A DNA stretch of 64,000 nt from an uncultured Adlercreutzia sp. (GTDB lineage Bacteria; Actinomycetota; Coriobacteriia; Coriobacteriales; Eggerthellaceae). The notes under the pieces are model-generated. The model did not search any database. It was not told where the DNA came from and saw only the letters and a program-made list of their open reading frames with translations. Position 1 is the stretch's first letter. Each line of letters begins with the position of its first letter. A program made the position numbers and the translations under genes. The stretch is from the NCBI RefSeq assembly GCF_958431955.1, contig NZ_CAUASN010000007.1, positions 1 to 64,000 on the forward strand. The letters are read 5' to 3'. Positions 10,011 through 18,823 of this stretch are shown here, one piece after another.

Positions 10011-10102
10011 ACACAAACGATGTCATTGATGGTGGAATTGCCATGTGAGTTTTTAGAAAACACCAGTTGAGAGCTCATTTATAAAAATCGCATCGTTCGT
10101 GT
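10011..10102. promoter_or_regulatory. Spaced inverted repeat between luxR-type gene and flavoprotein gene
   Basis: ACACAAACGATG (10011-10022) recurs as the reverse complement with one change, CATCGTTCGTGT (10091-10102), 68 bases later. One more T on the outer side of each copy also matches. The pair sits in the 251-base divergent intergenic region and is a reasonable pair of operator sites for the LuxR-type protein. This is inference from position and symmetry only. Confidence 0.5.
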
Positions 10103-10211
10103 ACTTACCAAGGAGCGCGCTGTGGGCCACTATTCGTCCCGTCAGTTCGAGCGCTACGGCATGCGGCAGTGTCATGCGGTTCTCCAGGCGCTCGAAATCG
10201 AAGGAGGAGAA

Positions 10212-11795
10212 ATGAAGAGCCAGAATCAGTCCATTGACGCCTGTACGCGTAGAAACTTTCTGAAGGGCACCGGCCTGCTGGCTGCCGGCGCAGCCTCTAT
10301 CGCCCTCGCAGGATGCGCGCCCTCGACCCAGGGCGGCGGTTCGGAAGGCCTCGCCACGACGGGCGGCAGCTCTTGGGACTACGAAGCGGACATCATCGCG
10401 GTTGGTGGCGGCGGCGCCGGTTTGAGCTGCGCGATTGAAGGCACCGAAATGGGGCAGAGCGTCATTGTGGTGGAGTCCCAGAACGTCACCGGCGGTGCGA
10501 GCGCCATCAACAACGGTGGTATTGCAATGCCCGGTACTCCGCTGCAGCGCGAGCAGGGCATCGAGGATTCGCCCGAGCTGTTTGCCAAGGATCTCATTGA
10601 GCTGACGAAAGAGGACAACAATCCCGAATGGCTGACGATGCATGCGCAGCTGGCGGAAGGGCTCTGGGACTGGCTGACGGGCATGGGCCTGGAGTTCAAG
10701 GCGGAGTCTCTTCTGGCCACCCAGTCGGCGAGCCTGCCGCGTGAGCACCACATCAACCCCGGCCTGGTGGTGGACGCCCTCAACAAGCGCGCCGAGGAAG
10801 ACGGGGTGGAGGTTCTGCTCAACACCAAGGCGGTCGAGCTTATCCAAGACGAGAACAAGCGCGTCATTGGCGTGCGCTGCGAAGGCAAGAACAGTAAGAA
10901 CGTCTACCTTAAGGCCAACAAGGGCGTGGTGCTGGCAACCTGCGGCTACTCCCGCAACCCCGACATGCTCAACGAGTACATCTTCGGTGTGGGCGCGGAG
11001 AACATCCCGGTCTTCGCGGCTCCGGGCGATGAGGGTCTGGGCCACCAGATGGCCATGGCGGTTGGAGCTGCCACTAAGCATATGAGCGTTATCGGCATCA
11101 ATGCGGGCCAGCATCCCGACGGAAGCATGGGCCAGGGCTGCTCCCTCATGAACATGGGTGCCATCATGGTCAACCAGGAAGGCGATCGCTTCGTGGACGA
11201 GTCCCACGGTTACGCAAACCTGTGGGAGGACATTGCCGGTCAGACCGGCGGCATCTGCTATCAAATTTGGGACGACGACCTCGCCCAGCAGCAGGCCGAG
11301 AACGACAGTTTGCTGTACTCCGTGGCGAAGCTGCGCGATACGGGTCTTCTGGTGGAATGCGACACGCTCGAAGAACTGGCAGCTCAGTGCAACATTCCCG
11401 CCGACGAGTTGAAGAAGACGGTGGAGAAGTACAACGCTGACGTGACCTCGACAGGCGTGGATTCCGAGTACGGCCGCAAGACCCTCGTCTCTACGCACGG
11501 CACCCCGATCCCCTGCGCGAAGGCTCCCTTCTATGCCTGGAAGACAGGCATGGCCATCTTCGGCACGAGCGGCGGTATCCGCCACAACCTCAACATGCAG
11601 GTTGAGCGCTGGGATGGCAGCGTTGTTCCCGGTCTCTACGTTGCCGGCTCTATTTGCACCTATGCCAACCAGGGCCTCGTTCCGGGTACCCATCGCAACA
11701 ACGGCGCTTCGGGCACCGGCTTCGGCGGCGCGCTCATCTGGGGCCGCAAGGTGGCCCAGCTGATTAACGAGCTGGAGACGGGGGCGGAAGCGTAG
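10212..11795 (+). CDS. Tat-exported FAD-dependent reductase, fumarate/urocanate reductase flavoprotein family
   Basis: The 527-aa product starts with a Tat signal ending in a lipobox (TRRNFLKGTG, then IALAGC with Cys35), so it is probably a membrane-anchored lipoprotein on the outer face. The FAD fold follows (DIIAVGGGGAGLSCAIEG), and the C-terminal flavin block is GTHRNNGASGTGFGGALIWG. Family members reduce alpha,beta-unsaturated acids as respiratory acceptors, but the substrate here is unknown. There is no attached flavin-transfer domain, haem motif or cytochrome gene, so the electron donor is encoded elsewhere. AAGGAGGAG precedes the ATG at 10212; an upstream in-frame start at 10122 lacks a signal context. 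Confidence 0.88.
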   Translation: MKSQNQSIDACTRRNFLKGTGLLAAGAASIALAGCAPSTQGGGSEGLATTGGSSWDYEADIIAVGGGGAGLSCAIEGTEMGQSVIVVESQNVTGGASAINNGGIAMPGTPLQREQGIEDSPELFAKDLIELTKEDNNPEWLTMHAQLAEGLWDWLTGMGLEFKAESLLATQSASLPREHHINPGLVVDALNKRAEEDGVEVLLNTKAVELIQDENKRVIGVRCEGKNSKNVYLKANKGVVLATCGYSRNPDMLNEYIFGVGAENIPVFAAPGDEGLGHQMAMAVGAATKHMSVIGINAGQHPDGSMGQGCSLMNMGAIMVNQEGDRFVDESHGYANLWEDIAGQTGGICYQIWDDDLAQQQAENDSLLYSVAKLRDTGLLVECDTLEELAAQCNIPADELKKTVEKYNADVTSTGVDSEYGRKTLVSTHGTPIPCAKAPFYAWKTGMAIFGTSGGIRHNLNMQVERWDGSVVPGLYVAGSICTYANQGLVPGTHRNNGASGTGFGGALIWGRKVAQLINELETGAEA

Positions 11796-11872
11796 CGGCT
11801 CCGTTCGCATTTTCCTCTTGAAGGCGGCTTGCGCGTGTTCCCTCCCCATGTGCGGCAAGCGGCTTTCCTCAC

Positions 11873-11907
11873 GGGGGCGGTGCCAGTGGGCGCCGCCCCC
11901 TTCTTTT
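11873..11907 (+). terminator. Terminator after the first flavoprotein gene
   Basis: A 12-bp stem (GGGGGCGGTGCC with GGCGCCGCCCCC, one G-T pair) closes on AGTG and is followed by TTCTTTT. It ends four bases before the stop codon of the convergent gene. Confidence 0.85.
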
Positions 11908-11910
11908 ATG

Positions 11911-13032
11911 CTACGAAATCAGCCCCAGCCCCTTCGCCACGTGGGCGATGAAGTCCTGGACGTTGGTGACGATGCCGCGGCTGGCGAGGCTTCCGCGGTC
12001 CACGAGCTTGTTCACGGCGAACTCGGCGATGTCCACGCAGTAGAAGTACACCGGGCGGATGGTGCCGTCGTCCATGACGCGGTAGCTCGGCGTCATGTTT
12101 CCCGTGGCGATGGTGTGCAGCATGGTGGCCATGCAGATGACCGTGGTGGCGCTGCGGATGTGGTCGCGCATGGCATCTTGAGCCTCGTAGGCGTTGCCGT
12201 ACACCCCGGGCAGCGGTCCGTCGTCGCGGATGGAACCGGCCAGCACATAGGGCACCCCGTTGCGCACGAGCGCGTCCATGATGCCGTCGCGCACGCCCTC
12301 CTCCTCGATGAACTTCTCGATGCTTCCCCAGTAGCGCACGCGGTTGATGGTGTCCAGGTGGTGGTAGTGCCCGTTGGGGCGGTTCTCCTGGGTGTCGATG
12401 TCCTGGCCGAGGGAGGTGTGGAAGTAGGCGCCTTCCAGATCGTGGGTGGCCAGGGCATTGCCGGCGAACACGGCGTCGGCATAGCCCGCGTCGATGATCT
12501 TCGCGAAGGCGTCGCGCGAGAAGCCGTTGAAGGTGAAGGCCGGCCCCATGACCCATACGATGGAGCCGTGCTCGCGGTCGTGGCGCAACAGCTCGTACAA
12601 CTCGTCGTAGTCGCGGGAGAAGGCGGTCTCGCGGGAGCGTCCCAGGCGGAAGGCGAAGTTGTCGTGGCCGCCGGCGTGGGGCGCGCCGGGCTCGGGCACG
12701 TCTAGGCTGCGGAAACCATCGGTGTACACGAGGATGCCCTCCTCGCCGTTCTCGGTGCGCCCGCAGGCGATAAGGTCGCCGGCGCGGATATGGCGGAACT
12801 CGCGCACGTGCACTTCGCCGTCTTCCACCACCGCCACGCAGTCCATGCGGGAATCGCGGGCGAGCACCCACTGGCCGTCCAGCTTCAGGTATTCCGGGTA
12901 GATGGACATGGCGTGGTAGCCCTCGGGCGCCACGAAGTCCTTCGGCGCCGGCACGAGCGTGACATCGGGGGCATCCGCCAGGTGCGGCGCGGAGAAGTCG
13001 GGCGGGGTGTAGGGAGTGGGTGCGAACGTCAT
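11911..13032 (-). CDS. TIGR00300 / LOR-SDH-domain protein, archaeal-type ornithine cyclodeaminase-like
   Basis: The 373-aa product matches the conserved domain shared by archaeal-type ornithine cyclodeaminases and the C-terminal half of cyanobacterial AgrE/ArgZ. These enzymes convert ornithine to proline with ammonia release, using a bound NAD. Diagnostic stretches are NALATHDLEGAYFHTSLGQDI, YHHLDTINRVR, VLAGSIRDDGPLPGV and YEAQDAMRDH. The start at 13032 has AAGAAGG six to seven bases upstream; the reading frame stays open much further upstream, but without family similarity. It is divergent from moeA across a 505-base gap. Function is by family; activity in this organism is not established. 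Confidence 0.8.
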   Translation of the reverse strand: MTFAPTPYTPPDFSAPHLADAPDVTLVPAPKDFVAPEGYHAMSIYPEYLKLDGQWVLARDSRMDCVAVVEDGEVHVREFRHIRAGDLIACGRTENGEEGILVYTDGFRSLDVPEPGAPHAGGHDNFAFRLGRSRETAFSRDYDELYELLRHDREHGSIVWVMGPAFTFNGFSRDAFAKIIDAGYADAVFAGNALATHDLEGAYFHTSLGQDIDTQENRPNGHYHHLDTINRVRYWGSIEKFIEEEGVRDGIMDALVRNGVPYVLAGSIRDDGPLPGVYGNAYEAQDAMRDHIRSATTVICMATMLHTIATGNMTPSYRVMDDGTIRPVYFYCVDIAEFAVNKLVDRGSLASRGIVTNVQDFIAHVAKGLGLIS

Positions 13033-13191
13033 GGGCGACCTTCTTTCCTGGAAGTTGGTTGCGGATATTGTAACGCTTGGGCTGCCTGTTCCCGATGGGG
13101 GCAGATTCTTTGCGGCACGCGAGTGTTCCCGTTTTCCTTGGCGCTTCGCTGCCCGCATCTTCGCCGGACTCGGTTGTTGAAGATACGCTTT

Positions 13192-13357
13192 TTTGCATGA
13201 GATCGTCATTTATTAGCGTCGGGAATTCGAGCGGAGGATTGTGCCTTGGAATGAGTTTCGGAACGTGCCTGATCATAGCCTTGCCCTTGAAGACTGGCTT
13301 TGGGCCGAGATCGCGAAGTTCTCTCCGAGACGCTAATAAATCGCGATCCTATGCAAA
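13192..13357. repeat. Long-armed imperfect inverted repeat in a divergent intergenic region
   Basis: The arm at 13192-13220 and the reverse complement of 13329-13357 agree at 25 of 29 positions. The matching blocks are TTTGCAT, GATCG and a perfect 13-mer ATTTATTAGCGTC, separated by 2-base mismatches. The spacer is 108 bases and contains a minus-strand TATGAT (ATCATA at 13272-13277). The element occupies the middle of the 505-base gap between the TIGR00300 gene and moeA. The rest of that gap holds only the moeA promoter and leader as far as I can see. It may be paired operators, an invertible segment or a decayed small mobile element. Confidence 0.6.
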
Positions 13358-13447
13358 TTTCGGGTGGTTCGTCGACCCGAGTTGCGATGGCCGCGCGTGC
13401 CATCGGGAGGAGGTGCTGCCTTCTCTGCACAGTTATCCTCAAATAGT

Positions 13448-13519
13448 TATAATATGCTGAGTAAAACAATGGTGGCGCATTCTGGTACCGCGACGTTGCA
13501 GTGTCGCTGCAGAGCGACA
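13448..13519 (+). promoter_or_regulatory. moeA promoter -10 and leader hairpin
   Basis: TATAAT at 13448-13453 is a perfect -10; the -35 region is weak. The leader of about 80 bases contains a perfect 7-bp hairpin at 13502-13519 (TGTCGCT, loop GCAG, AGCGACA) just upstream of the GGGAAGGGA ribosome site. It is too short for the known molybdenum-cofactor riboswitch fold. Confidence 0.5.
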
Positions 13520-13537
13520 AGGGAAGGGACTGGTTCT

Positions 13538-14794
13538 GTGAAAGAGATGATTTCGTTGGAGGAAGCCCGCGCGCTTGTGTGCGGCGCGGTGGCGCCGACC
13601 GAGGTGGAGCGCGTGGGGCTGCTGGATGCGGTGGGACGCGTGGCGGCAGCCGATTTGACAAGCGACATAGACGTCGCGCCCTTCGCCCATTCGGCCATGG
13701 ACGGGTTTGCCCTGCGGGCCGCCGAGATCGCATCGGCCGCCGAGGAGACTCCCGTGTGCCTGCGCGTTATCGGCGAGATCGGCGCGGGCGACGTGTTCGA
13801 GGGCTCCATCGGGGAGGGCGAGTGCGTGCGCATCATGACCGGTGCCTGCCTGCCCGCCGACGCCGATGCCGTGGTGAAGTACGAGATCGTGGGAGTGGAG
13901 GAGGGCGACGGCAAGACCGGGTCGCTCGTGTCCTTCACCGCCCCTGCCAAGGTGGGCGCCAACGTGCGCGCCGCCGGGGAAGAGGCCCGCGCCGGCGAGG
14001 TAGTCGTGCGTGCCGGCGAGGTCATCAGCGCCGCCGGGGTGGGCTTTCTCGCCGGTTGCGGCGTGCTGGAGGTGCCGGTGCGCCGGCGTCCCTGGGTGGC
14101 CATCATCGCGACGGGCAGCGAGCTCGTGCCGCCGACGGAAGTGCCCGGCCCGGGGAAGATTCGCAACTCCAACAGCTTCGCCATGGCCGCCTGCGCCCAG
14201 CGCGCCGGCGCGGTGCCCCACATCCTGCCTATCGTGGAGGACACCTTCGAGGCCCTGCGCGATGCCGTGGCGGCCGCGGCCCGCGACTACGACTTCGTGG
14301 TGACCACGGGTGGCGCGGCCAACGGCGACTTCGACTTCATCAAGCCGGTCGTGGCCGAGTTGGGCGAGCTGAAGATGACCACGGTGAACATGCGGCCCGG
14401 CAAGGCCCAGACCTTCGGCATCGTGGACGGCACGCCGGTGTTCGGCCTGCCCGGCAATCCGGCGGCGGCCTATGTGGGCTTCGAGATGCTCATCCGCCCG
14501 GCCCTGCGCACCATGCAGGGCTACACGTTCATGGACCACCCCGTGGTGCGGGCTCGCCTGACCGCCGACGAGAAGAACCGCGACCCGCGGCGTATCTTCC
14601 TGCGCGGCACGCTCACCCGTGCTGCCGACGGCGCTTTCGAGGTGACGCCGGCCAGGAACCAGAGCTCGGGGCTGTTCGGGCCCATCCAAAAGACCAACTG
14701 CATGGCCATCATGCCCGAGGGCACCGAGCCCCAGCCGGCCGGCACCATGGTAGACTGCGTCTTGCTGGATGTGCCGGAAGAGGTGTGCCTCTAA
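13538..14794 (+). CDS. moeA: Molybdopterin molybdenumtransferase MoeA
   Basis: MoeA inserts molybdate into adenylylated molybdopterin, the last step of basic molybdenum cofactor synthesis. The 418-aa product has the MoeA N-terminal region (PFAHSAMDGFALR near 47-59), the MoCF-binding domain (IIATGSELV, IRNSNSFAM, VTTGGAANGDFDF, NMRPGKAQTFG, GLPGNPAAAYVGFE) and the C-terminal MoeA domain IV. GTG at 13538 is chosen for GGGAAGGGA eight bases upstream; ATG at 13547 is also possible. It precedes mog and supplies cofactor to molybdoenzymes such as the oxidoreductase at 26682. Confidence 0.94.
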   Translation: MKEMISLEEARALVCGAVAPTEVERVGLLDAVGRVAAADLTSDIDVAPFAHSAMDGFALRAAEIASAAEETPVCLRVIGEIGAGDVFEGSIGEGECVRIMTGACLPADADAVVKYEIVGVEEGDGKTGSLVSFTAPAKVGANVRAAGEEARAGEVVVRAGEVISAAGVGFLAGCGVLEVPVRRRPWVAIIATGSELVPPTEVPGPGKIRNSNSFAMAACAQRAGAVPHILPIVEDTFEALRDAVAAAARDYDFVVTTGGAANGDFDFIKPVVAELGELKMTTVNMRPGKAQTFGIVDGTPVFGLPGNPAAAYVGFEMLIRPALRTMQGYTFMDHPVVRARLTADEKNRDPRRIFLRGTLTRAADGAFEVTPARNQSSGLFGPIQKTNCMAIMPEGTEPQPAGTMVDCVLLDVPEEVCL

Positions 14795-14879
14795 CGTTGT
14801 CCGGGGGCGTTCGGGAGCTTGGGGTAAGATCCCGCTTTTGAGTGCCCCTCCTGCTGCCTTGTAAGAAGAAGGGAATCCC

Positions 14880-15413
14880 ATGACCATCAAATTTGCCATC
14901 ATCACCTGCTCCGATACGCGCACCCTGGAAACCGACGAGGCGGGGCAGAAGCTGGAAGAGCTCATCGCCGAGCAGGGATGGGAGTGCATTCGCCGCGTGG
15001 TGGAGATGGACGAGCGCCCCTTCATCGCCGGCGCGCTTCTGGACGCCTGCGACAACACCGACGCCGACGTGGTGCTCACCTGCGGAGGCAGCGGCCTTTC
15101 CCTGCGCGACGTGACGCCGGAGGCCACGCGCGACGTGGCCGATCGCGAGGTGCCCGGCATCGCCGAGGCCATGCGCGTGCACAGCCTGGCCATCACGCCC
15201 TTTGCCATGCTCTCCCGCGCCATCTGCGCCCAGCGCGGGCGCACGCTCATCATCAACCTGCCCGGCTCCACCAAGGCGGCCACCGAGAACTGGGAGGGCA
15301 TCGTCGCTGCGCTGCCCCACGCCGTGAAGATGATGGCCGGCGGTGGCCACGACACCCAGAAGGATCTCTCGGAGAAGCTCGCCGCCGCCGCGGCCCGGGG
15401 CGAGCTCGGGTAA
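14880..15413 (+). CDS. mog: Molybdenum cofactor biosynthesis protein, MogA/MoaB family
   Basis: This family adenylylates molybdopterin before MoeA acts. The 177-aa product has the family fold with the signature TCGGSGLSLRDVTPEAT (about 79-95) and NLPGSTKAATENWE near 124-137. GAAGAAGGGA precedes the ATG. It is 85 bases after moeA in the same direction, consistent with one cofactor operon. Whether it is functionally MogA or MoaB cannot be decided from sequence alone. Confidence 0.92.
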   Translation: MTIKFAIITCSDTRTLETDEAGQKLEELIAEQGWECIRRVVEMDERPFIAGALLDACDNTDADVVLTCGGSGLSLRDVTPEATRDVADREVPGIAEAMRVHSLAITPFAMLSRAICAQRGRTLIINLPGSTKAATENWEGIVAALPHAVKMMAGGGHDTQKDLSEKLAAAAARGELG

Positions 15414-15426
15414 AGCCCGGCCGCGC

Positions 15427-15486
15427 GGCAACGCCGGGCGGCCGGGCGCGGCGATCGGGATGGGCGGCAACGCGGGGCGGCCAGGC
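15427..15486 (+). repeat. Two-copy direct repeat in the mog-alr gap
   Basis: A 21-base unit starting GGCAACGC occurs at 15427-15447 and again at 15466-15486 with 19 of 21 identical. The period is 39 bases. The sequence is very GC-rich. No convincing gene covers it. The 247-base gap also holds a TATACT -10 box (15584-15589) and a CAGCGGCC/GGCCGCTG hairpin (15614-15639) in the presumed alr leader. Confidence 0.5.
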
Positions 15487-15660
15487 CGGCTGCTCGGGCC
15501 GGACGGCAAGACGCCCGGGTACCGTTGCGTCCCCGAGGCCGTGAAGATGGCCGTCGCGCGCCGTCGCCGAGGCCAATAAGCGCTATACTTTGTTCTTGGA
15601 ATAACGGCGAGATCAGCGGCCACCCTCCGGCGGCCGCTGTGCATACGAGGCGACTTTACC

Positions 15661-17082
15661 ATGACAGAACTCCCCAACGGCTTCACGGGCTTCTCGCATC
15701 GCGACCCGAACTTCGTCTCGGCGGGCGATGCGATGCGCCGCTCGCGCTACGACGATACCCCCTTCGCGGCGCGCAAGCAGGAGCAGTCCCTCGCCGGCGG
15801 CTGGGGGCTGGCGCCGCCCTCGCCCTCCGGCTTCGCGGCCTCCGCTCCTCGCGCTGGGGCTACCTCCGACATCCTGCGCTATACGGAAGACGGCGGCGCG
15901 CCTGGCACACCGCCCCGGTTCGACCCCGAGAAGCTCTCGCGCATTCCCGAGACCGATCGGCGCTGGTCGTGGGTGGAGATCGATCTGAATGCCATCCGCC
16001 ACAACGCCTCCACGGTGAAGCACCGCCTGAACCCCGGCACGCGGCTCATGGCCGTCGTGAAGGCCGACGCTTACGGCCACGGCGCGGTGCAGGTGGCCAA
16101 GACGGCGCTGAACTCGGGTGCCGAGTATCTGGGCGTGGCCACGGTGGATGAGGCCATCGCCCTGCGCGAGGCGTACCTGAACGCCCCGGTGCTCGTGCTT
16201 GGCGAGCCGCCGGCTACGGCTATCCCGCTGCTTCTGGCCTACAAGATCATGCCGAGCGTGTACACGGCCGAGTTCGCCATCCGCTACGCCGAGGCGGCCG
16301 ACGCCATGGGGCTGCGGGCTCCCTTCCATCTGAAGGTGAACACCGGCATGAACCGCATCGGCGTGCGCTGGGACGAGGTGGTGGAGTTCGCCCGCCAGAT
16401 ATCGTTCCACCGGGCGCTCGATCTGGAGGGAACTTTCACGCATTTCGCCACGGCCGACTGCCCCGGCACCATCGACTTCGAGCGCCAGGTGAAGCGCTTT
16501 GCCGAAGCGGTGAACGGGCTGCGCGCGGCGGGCATCAACCCCGGCATCGTGCACGCGGCGAACTCCGCGGCGGCCATCCGCTATCCGGAGGTGCAGCTGG
16601 ACATGGTGCGGCTCGGCATCTCGCTGTACGGCTTCTACCCCTGCCCCGAGGCCTACCCGCTCATCGACCTCAAGCCCGCCATGGCCGTGAAGGCGCGCAT
16701 CACCGAGGTGAAGACGGTGCCGGTGGGCGAGGGCGTGAGCTACGGGCTCCACTACCGCAGCCCCGGGGCGGTGAAGGTGTGCACCCTGCCCATCGGCTAT
16801 GCCGACGGCCTGCGCCGCGGGCTGTCCGGCCGCACCGACGTGCTGCTGGCGGGACGCCGCTTCCACCAGGTGGGCAACATCTGCATGGACCAGTGCATGT
16901 TCGAGGTGAACCTGCGCCAGCGCAACAACTTCGAGCCGCAGATCGGCGACGAGGTGGTCATCGTGGGCGAGCAGGGCGAGGCGTCCGTCACCATCGATCA
17001 GATGGCCGAGACCTTGGGCACCATCCAGCACGAGGTGGCCATCGGGTTCGGCTGCTCGCGCATGCCCCGCATCTACCTTTAG
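15661..17082 (+). CDS. alr: Alanine racemase with N-terminal extension
   Basis: Alanine racemase is a PLP enzyme that makes D-alanine for peptidoglycan. The catalytic domain begins near residue 101 (RWSWVEIDLNAIRHN) and shows the PLP lysine K134 in AVVKADAYGHG, the stretch NTGMNRIGVRW, GYADGLRRGLSG and the substrate-binding CMDQCMFEV. The 473-aa length exceeds the usual 360-390 because of about 100 extra N-terminal residues rich in Pro, Gly, Ser and Arg. They have no signal peptide or recognised domain. A later start is possible, but no internal methionine with a good ribosome site lies just before the catalytic domain. It is 9 bases ahead of the uracil-DNA glycosylase gene. Confidence 0.95.
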   Translation: MTELPNGFTGFSHRDPNFVSAGDAMRRSRYDDTPFAARKQEQSLAGGWGLAPPSPSGFAASAPRAGATSDILRYTEDGGAPGTPPRFDPEKLSRIPETDRRWSWVEIDLNAIRHNASTVKHRLNPGTRLMAVVKADAYGHGAVQVAKTALNSGAEYLGVATVDEAIALREAYLNAPVLVLGEPPATAIPLLLAYKIMPSVYTAEFAIRYAEAADAMGLRAPFHLKVNTGMNRIGVRWDEVVEFARQISFHRALDLEGTFTHFATADCPGTIDFERQVKRFAEAVNGLRAAGINPGIVHAANSAAAIRYPEVQLDMVRLGISLYGFYPCPEAYPLIDLKPAMAVKARITEVKTVPVGEGVSYGLHYRSPGAVKVCTLPIGYADGLRRGLSGRTDVLLAGRRFHQVGNICMDQCMFEVNLRQRNNFEPQIGDEVVIVGEQGEASVTIDQMAETLGTIQHEVAIGFGCSRMPRIYL

Positions 17083-17091
17083 GAGAAGACC

Positions 17092-17694
17092 ATGAACATG
17101 CCGAAGCCCCACATTCCCCTCGACGAGCTGCGCGCCGAGGTGGCGGCCTGCCGGCGGTGCCCCTTGTGCGACGGGCGCACTCAGACGGTGTTCGGCGTGG
17201 GCAACCCCAACGCGCGGGTGCTCATCGTGGGGGAGGCTCCCGGAAAGAACGAGGACGCCCAGGGCGAGCCCTTCGTGGGCGCGGCGGGGAAGTACCTCAA
17301 CGAGCTTCTGGCCGTCGCGGGACTTTCGCGCGACGAGGTGTTCATCGCCAACGTGCTGAAGTGCCGCCCTCCCTCCAACCGCGACCCGCGCCCCGAGGAG
17401 ATCCAGGCCTGCACGCCGTTTCTGCGCGAGCAGACCCGCACCATCGACCCGGAGTTCATCGTCACGCTGGGCAACTTCTCTACGAAGTTTATCCTGAAGA
17501 CTGACGTGGGCATCACCCGCCTGCACGGCACGCTGCAGAAGGCCGGCCGCTTCAAGGTGTTCCCCATCTTCCATCCGGCCGCCGCCCTCTACGACGGCAA
17601 GAAGCGCGAGGCCTTGGAGAATGACTTCGCCACCTTGGGCGAGCTTCTGTCCGCTCCCGACGGGCGGGCGGCTACAGCCAGTTCTTCTTCTTAA
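17092..17694 (+). CDS. udg: Uracil-DNA glycosylase, family 4 (iron-sulfur type)
   Basis: Family 4 enzymes remove uracil from DNA and carry a structural [4Fe-4S] cluster. The 200-aa product shows the cluster cysteines starting at C20-x2-C23 and again in LKCRPPSNRDPRPEEIQAC, motif A GEAPGKNEDAQGEPFVG and motif B HPAAALY. AGGAGAAG lies just before the ATG, nine bases after alr, so the two are probably co-transcribed. The last 23 bases overlap the convergent corA-like gene. Confidence 0.94.
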   Translation: MNMPKPHIPLDELRAEVAACRRCPLCDGRTQTVFGVGNPNARVLIVGEAPGKNEDAQGEPFVGAAGKYLNELLAVAGLSRDEVFIANVLKCRPPSNRDPRPEEIQACTPFLREQTRTIDPEFIVTLGNFSTKFILKTDVGITRLHGTLQKAGRFKVFPIFHPAAALYDGKKREALENDFATLGELLSAPDGRAATASSSS

Positions 17695-18595
17695 AGAACA
17701 GCACCATCACCACGATCATGACGAGTGCGAGCGTGATGATCGTGGCCGCCATATAGGGCCAGTCGAGCCCCGGCAGCACGGTGAGGTTCATGCCGAACCA
17801 GCCTGTGACCAGCGTGAGCGGCGCGAACATGACCGTTACGATGGTGAGGATCTGCATGGTGGAGTTCTGCTTCAGGTCGATCTGCGTCTGATGGAGCTCG
17901 CGCAGCTGCAGGCTGTACTCGCGCAAGGTCTCGGCGCGGTCGGCCAGGTGGCTCGCGTGGGTGGCGATGTGTTCGAAGGCGCGCGCCTCTTCGCGGCTCA
18001 TCACCTTGTTCTCGTTGTCGGCGATAAGGTCGGCCATCACGGCGATCTGCTGGTAGTACGACCCCATCTTCATGGCCGCGCGGCGGTACCCCATGATGGT
18101 CTGCGAGGTGACCTCCTCGCTGTGGTCGAGCATGGCCTCCTCGAGCGCCTCCATGGAATCCTCCATGACGGAGAACCAGGTGAAGTCGTCGGCGATGAGC
18201 GATTTCATGAAGGCGTAGAGGCAGTGGGAGGTAGTGGCCTTGGTGAGGATGCCGCTCGTGGCCACTTTCTGCAGCAGGTCGGCCGTCACATTGCCGTCGT
18301 CGATGAAGATGAGGCGGTCGGCATCCAGGTAGAACGACAGGCGATCGGGATCTCCCGTGGGGTCGGCCTTGTCGGGTACGGCGAACGAGCCGATGAGGAA
18401 GGAGGGGTACAGCTCCACGAAGTTCATCTCGGCCGGCTCGAGCGCCGCCAGACCGCTGCGGCCCTCTTGGGAGATGTTGGGCAGCTGGCTGAACTCGTGG
18501 GAGGTGATGACCTTCACGAGCGGCGGCTTGGGCGCGTCGCTTGTGCTGGGTGCGTCGAGGGGGTGCGGGCGGCCCAGTTCGTAGACGGTTGCCAT
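17672..18595 (-). CDS. corA: CorA-family divalent cation transporter
   Basis: CorA proteins are homopentameric channels for Mg2+ and related ions. The 307-aa product has a large cytosolic N-terminal domain with long helices (residues about 130-250) followed by two C-terminal membrane segments. The diagnostic GMN sequence (GWFGMN) sits at the end of the first. The extreme C-terminus is basic (KKKNWL), as usual. GAGGAGG precedes the ATG, and a minus-strand TATACT lies at 18638-18633. It overlaps the end of udg by 23 bases. It could carry Co2+ or Ni2+ instead of Mg2+. Confidence 0.92.
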   Translation of the reverse strand: MATVYELGRPHPLDAPSTSDAPKPPLVKVITSHEFSQLPNISQEGRSGLAALEPAEMNFVELYPSFLIGSFAVPDKADPTGDPDRLSFYLDADRLIFIDDGNVTADLLQKVATSGILTKATTSHCLYAFMKSLIADDFTWFSVMEDSMEALEEAMLDHSEEVTSQTIMGYRRAAMKMGSYYQQIAVMADLIADNENKVMSREEARAFEHIATHASHLADRAETLREYSLQLRELHQTQIDLKQNSTMQILTIVTVMFAPLTLVTGWFGMNLTVLPGLDWPYMAATIITLALVMIVVMVLFFKKKNWL

Positions 18596-18823
18596 CGTTT
18601 CCTCCTCTTCGCGCCGGGGCTTCCAGCCATTTAGTATAGAATGGGCCGCGCTCGGAGTATTTCGATGAGGCTATCTGTCACCCATTTGTGTTCCGCGTCG
18701 CTGTGGGCCGGCCGCGGCTGGTTGCCGTCGCGGCGACGGGGCGGGGCGCTTGGGGCCCGCAGTCGCCGGTGTGCGCCCGCGTGACTGGATGGCGATTCGC
18801 TGCAAAACCGAAGGAGGAGACCC

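Noticed and set aside
13454..13537. Possible molybdenum cofactor riboswitch before moeA
   Set aside because: The leader is only about 80 bases with one 7-bp hairpin; the known motif is longer and multi-stemmed.
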